Source: Crossaster papposus
Lineage: Eukaryota; Echinodermata; Asteroidea; Velatida; Solasteridae
Direction: 5' to 3'
NCBI GenBank assembly: GCA_037893245.1
Contig: JBAIAA010000409.1
Location: 2,719,001-2,783,000, forward strand
DNA length: 64,000 nucleotides
Positions 60,495 to 64,000 of this stretch are shown piece after piece. Position 1 is the stretch's first letter. Each line of letters begins with the position of its first letter. Below the pieces are notes generated by a model that was not told the origin of the DNA, did not search any database, and was given only the letters and a program-made list of their open reading frames with translations. The translations under genes and the position numbers were made by a program.

Positions 60495-61890
60495 CTGAAA
60501 TGATAAAAGACGTGCAATTTCACCAATACATGTACCCATTTTTAACAAATTGTCTGAATAAATTAAACACATATTAGTGCATCAAGCAAGCTCTGGCGTG
60601 ATAGCTAATGATTATTATTTGGATCAAGTTAGCTTAACTTGATGGTAAAATATAACATTCAATTTTCCAAACAACTTAGTTATCACATAGGCCTATGCCT
60701 CGCCTCATTCACATCTTTAATTTCTTTCACACCGTACAAGCAGCACACAAACTCCTCTGCTATCTCTCGGCTTGGCTCTTCCCTGGTCGACATGTTGCAG
60801 AAGAACTGGATGAATGTTCCATTACTGTCCTTCTCCAGGATCTCATAGGGTTTTGCCTAACCCGTCCTATAAAAAGCTGCCGTAAAATCACAGCCAGTGA
60901 AGGCATGCAGGCCTGGCATTGCAGCTGGCAGTCCTGGTTGCTTATTCTCCATTGCCTTGACAATACTGGTTATGTCTATATAACGGCGCTTATTCCCAGA
61001 ACCACAGTCCATTACAATTGCCTTCAATGGCCTACCCTCCAGCAGGTTTCGACCAAGCATGCCCACGAGTATCACGATTACATCAGTGTCAGAAGTTCGG
61101 ACTAGTACACTTCCGGGACTAAAGGCAGCATGGAATGCGAGAAGAGTGTCCGCCTCCTCGTGGTCCCCCTGTAACGAGTGTGGATAGTCAACCGTCATCT
61201 CATCACTGATTTGGTTGAATGTGATGCGAACAAGGTGTCCTCCATGAGATACAACAAGTGTCTTGTTGCCCAATATGGGTCCATACTGCTCTTTCTGCCA
61301 CTCTAGAAGAAGGAATTTGGCCAGTTGTTCTTTGAATATGCCATTCTGTAGCAACCTTTGGCAGCTCTGTTTGGGTGCTTGCTCACTACCGCTTATGATG
61401 AATGGTTGATCCTCGGCCCCACGTAATCTTCTTTCACTCTCTTTAAGGGAGGCAGACTTGTATTTGTCGAACAAGACATGAACTTCACTTCCAGCACTGG
61501 AGCACACATGAGATATTGCCAATTGCTGAGAGAAATGAGTGAAGCAGCAGTCTCCCATCGATCAATGTTACATCAATATGAGGCAGACTTTGCACTCTTT
61601 CTTGCATCAACTCAAGCTTGTTAAGTATAATGCTTTTCGCTGTTTTTACCCGCGAACCATCAGGTTGAGCAATAGATAGTGGGACATCTGTGATTGGATA
61701 GGTTAAGACGTGTTCCAAGTAGAAGGTTGTGTTCTTAGAAATGACTACCATCATCCGGACGAAAGTGTCTCTCAGACTGTTGACTGCTGAAGTGCATTTG
61801 GAAGTGGTTGACTTCCTTGGCTTTGCGTGCTCACTCGCGAAATTCTGGACTTTTCTACGTTTGATTGGCTTTAGCAATCTTGAGCTATCC
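60495..61890 (-). pseudogene. TGCD-motif family gene, nuclease-like core, frame-broken
   Basis: Frames 61877-61485 (130 codons) and 61558-60857 (233 codons), continuing in phase past a TAG to ~60695. In order: LTYPITDVPLSIAQPDG, a LIDGRLLLHSFL block, VHVLFDKYKSASLKESERRLRG, DHEEADTLLAFHA, VRTSDTDVIVILVGML, a YIDITSIVKAM block and MPGLHAFTGCDFTAAFYRTG, then after the TAG a VCCLYGV block. EEAD, SDTDV and TGCD resemble the metal-binding acidic clusters of FEN/PIN-family nucleases, which is inference. Lesions: a frame break at ~61880, another near 61530, and the TAG at ~60857. Fragments of the same family occur at 13511-14053 and 34831-35280. Confidence 0.78.
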
Positions 61891-63990
61891 TCAGTACATT
61901 CCTAACATAAACTTCTTATGTAGCTCATGGCCAGCTGTCAACGATTCTGTGAGGTACTCTTGAGTTGCTGCAGAAGCTCCCTTCCCTGTAGCAATATTCA
62001 ACAAAATTGCACATGTAGATGCAGGTGCAGAGAATGGATCACAATATTGTGTCACTGCGTGTAGGAGAGCTTCGATTAGCTTGTTATCCTTCTGGATTCT
62101 GTTTGGACGAAGCTGCGTTCTTGGTTGTTCCTCTGGTAGCATTCCTGTCAGCCGTCTCAATTCGGTAACCGACATTCCTCGCTGGGTTGAACTGATACAC
62201 CATCGCCGGATAGCATTAGTGGAGTTGTGGAAGCCAACAATTCCTTTCATTGGTGATGCTGCATCCCTGTTTACCGTTTGCTCAAGAGACAAGTCAACCG
62301 CAGTCCTAGAAAAGTTCTTTGATGTCCGACGAATAGAAAATGCTCCCTTTTCCAGCACTGAGTGAATCTGTGGGTCGGCAGTTGTGAGCTTCTCCAAATA
62401 AAGCACTCCCCAACGAGCATAGTTTGAACGATTGAGCCCAAAAAATACATCAACAACTGTTGGAAGCATGGCAATGTAACTCTCGATGTCATTTGTTCGC
62501 ACTGCTCGCATAAGATCTCTATGTACTCGATTGATCATGTATACATATCCACACCAATACTGCGCTGCTGGACCCATCACACCGTCCATCACCTCGGTAA
62601 AGAACTTCTCATATTGCTCTATGTGCTTTTTGAACATCTGATCTGTCTCCAGGAAATGTTCAATTTCACTACAGTCTCTAGTTGCATCTTTTAGCCATGT
62701 ACACATTACATCTTGCCTTTCCTGTGGGAGACTTGACAGGAAACTCTCATAAAGCTTCCTTTCCATCGTTACGGCCAAAATTTCATGAACTCTGGAGCAC
62801 CGATTATAGTACTTCCCTCGTATGAACCCATTGAGTGAACCCTCTGCCAATATCCCAGTTTCTGTCAGGATGTATTCAGCACCAGATTCGTTGATGTAGG
62901 TCCCTACAGCGCCGTAAAAGGCCAGCTCAAGATGGAAGTTACCCAACATTATCAGCAGACGATCAAACAACGGTGCTTCGAGTGACTGAATGGAGTATGC
63001 TTTTAAAGCGACTGCCAGGTCATACGTAACAACTGCGTAATCCTGATTTATTTCCACGGCGACTTTTATGCTTCTCTTCATAGTTTCGCGAACCACATCG
63101 TTTCTTGTTGGGGGGAAAGCTATGGGATCCATGTAACATATTTGTTGCTTTGGGGGGTCGTCATGGACAAACTGCGAACAGAATCCAACAAACAGTGGCT
63201 GTGGCAACAATTGAAACAGCATTAACCAATAACAATCAGTCATGCGTTGATGTGCTGCCTGCGGAGTAGGTCCCTCAACCTCCTCGAAGAATTCCCGACG
63301 ACAGGATTTGTGATATTGCGCCTCCTTTGCTATTAGGTCAATACCACCACTGACTAAAGCTTTGATGCGCTCATTATTACTACGAGGGGTTGCTGCAACA
63401 ATTTGTGCACACCCATCTTTTGTCAGACAATCTGACAGTGGCTCTACTCTCTTGTTTACTGTCTTTCTAACTTTAGGACAGAATATGCATGATCCTTTTA
63501 GCAAGCCTTTTGAATCACTAGGGGGGGGGAGAGAACTTCGTTCCCTTGTCTCTGGCTTTTCAGCAGGAGGTTCATCTGTGCTTTGACCAGCTGGTCGTTT
63601 TTTTACGGCAGTGAAGTTTTTGTAGCATAGTCTTGTATGATAACATGCATTGCCTCGGTCGGGTTGCAGATTGACCTCTGTTGTCACATCTCTGTATATG
63701 TCTGTCTTCAAATGTAGCCTGACCTGAGCTGCTTTTTGGACAGCTTCCCAACTTTTATCGTCAAACTCTCTTAGATTAGTCCCACCCGGAGTTTTGCATA
63801 TGATGCAGAAGGCCTGTGGCTCATGGTCTCTATCACTCCCAATATGATCAGTTTCCTGAAACATAGTATACATTTCAGGCATTATAGCACCACCCATAAC
63901 ATAACATAGCACACATGAAACAAAAATGCAATATTGACACATATACAAATGGGTATTTTTAAAAACATCTTGTAAGCTGATGATATCCAC
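61891..63990 (-). CDS. TGCD-motif family gene, long 5' exon with Cys/His-rich domains
   Basis: 699 codons open. True exon start is probably the TATGTTTCAG acceptor at ~63858, not the upstream ATG. Two Cys-rich modules: CIICKTPGGTNLREFDD...CYHTRLCYKNF (~62-125) and CIFCPKVRK...YHKSCRREFF (~168-232), each with CxxC and a HxxC pair, probably zinc-binding. The rest is helical with SIQSLEAPLFDRLLIMLGNFHLELAFYGAVG and YARWGVLYLEKL blocks, ending GMY. The DNA-facing role is unknown. This exon is open throughout although the following ones are broken. Further 5' exons may lie beyond 64000. A repetitive family, so a transposon gene or a multi-copy host family. Confidence 0.75.
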   Translation of the reverse strand: MDIISLQDVFKNTHLYMCQYCIFVSCVLCYVMGGAIMPEMYTMFQETDHIGSDRDHEPQAFCIICKTPGGTNLREFDDKSWEAVQKAAQVRLHLKTDIYRDVTTEVNLQPDRGNACYHTRLCYKNFTAVKKRPAGQSTDEPPAEKPETRERSSLPPPSDSKGLLKGSCIFCPKVRKTVNKRVEPLSDCLTKDGCAQIVAATPRSNNERIKALVSGGIDLIAKEAQYHKSCRREFFEEVEGPTPQAAHQRMTDCYWLMLFQLLPQPLFVGFCSQFVHDDPPKQQICYMDPIAFPPTRNDVVRETMKRSIKVAVEINQDYAVVTYDLAVALKAYSIQSLEAPLFDRLLIMLGNFHLELAFYGAVGTYINESGAEYILTETGILAEGSLNGFIRGKYYNRCSRVHEILAVTMERKLYESFLSSLPQERQDVMCTWLKDATRDCSEIEHFLETDQMFKKHIEQYEKFFTEVMDGVMGPAAQYWCGYVYMINRVHRDLMRAVRTNDIESYIAMLPTVVDVFFGLNRSNYARWGVLYLEKLTTADPQIHSVLEKGAFSIRRTSKNFSRTAVDLSLEQTVNRDAASPMKGIVGFHNSTNAIRRWCISSTQRGMSVTELRRLTGMLPEEQPRTQLRPNRIQKDNKLIEALLHAVTQYCDPFSAPASTCAILLNIATGKGASAATQEYLTESLTAGHELHKKFMLGMY

Positions 63991-64000
63991 CTTACAATAA

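Noticed and set aside
1-64000. tRNA, rRNA or snRNA genes
   Set aside because: No cloverleaf with A and B boxes, and no rRNA or snRNA core motif, was noticed on either strand; a covariance-model scan would be needed to exclude diverged copies.

Overview
This is a eukaryotic (metazoan) window, about 60% AT, built almost entirely of nested mobile elements. The host is probably a marine invertebrate. Lancelet, hemichordate, echinoderm or mollusc would all fit the mix of Polinton, CR1/L2-like LINEs, MULE and long inverted-repeat elements, but the species cannot be fixed from sequence alone. The only host-type gene I recognise is the 3' part of an SLC16-like (monocarboxylate) transporter at 54231-55411. 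I see no rRNA, tRNA or CRISPR.

Layout. 1-5975: a ~60-bp minisatellite containing a Ty3/gypsy-like LTR element (301-5812, minus strand, GCTTG target duplication) whose 5' LTR holds a 484-bp MITE. 5991-6242: clustered inverted repeats. 7114-11900: inverted-repeat element with ~0.85-1.15-kb arms and 302-bp tandem repeats. 12008-19794: a nest of a 27-bp perfect TIR pair, holding a CR1/L2-like LINE (minus), holding a long-TIR DNA transposon (12155-15692) and two small palindromic elements. 20018-33251: a decayed multi-exon MULE-type transposase gene (minus) that underwent a 5.2-kb internal tandem duplication, with one LINE in each duplicated intron. 33323-35436: remnants of an R2/NeSL-like LINE, of a repetitive gene family with a TGCD motif, and of a CR1-like LINE.

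35437-51217 is the centrepiece: a 15.8-kb Polinton/Maverick with both ends present (556/569-bp terminal inverted repeats, 5-6-bp target duplication) inserted in the reverse transcriptase of that CR1-like LINE, whose 3' half resumes at 51218. It encodes a protein-primed family B DNA polymerase, retroviral-type integrase, packaging ATPase, double and single jelly-roll capsid proteins, a set of small membrane or coiled-coil proteins known from Polintons, and an unrecognised accessory gene with its own TATA promoter and apparently spliced leader. One conserved gene carries a single in-frame TGA, and no adenain-like protease is visible. The genes would work together as a self-synthesising, virion-forming transposon: INT integrates, PolB copies from terminal-protein-primed TIRs, ATPase packages, and MCP/mCP build the shell.

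51218-64000: LINE tails, a second copy of a small MITE, a palindrome with a hammerhead-ribozyme-like core, the transporter exons, a 482-bp fold-back element, and a multi-exon, lesion-bearing gene (60147-63990, minus) of the TGCD-motif family, which is represented three times in the window and looks like a FEN/PIN-type nuclease.
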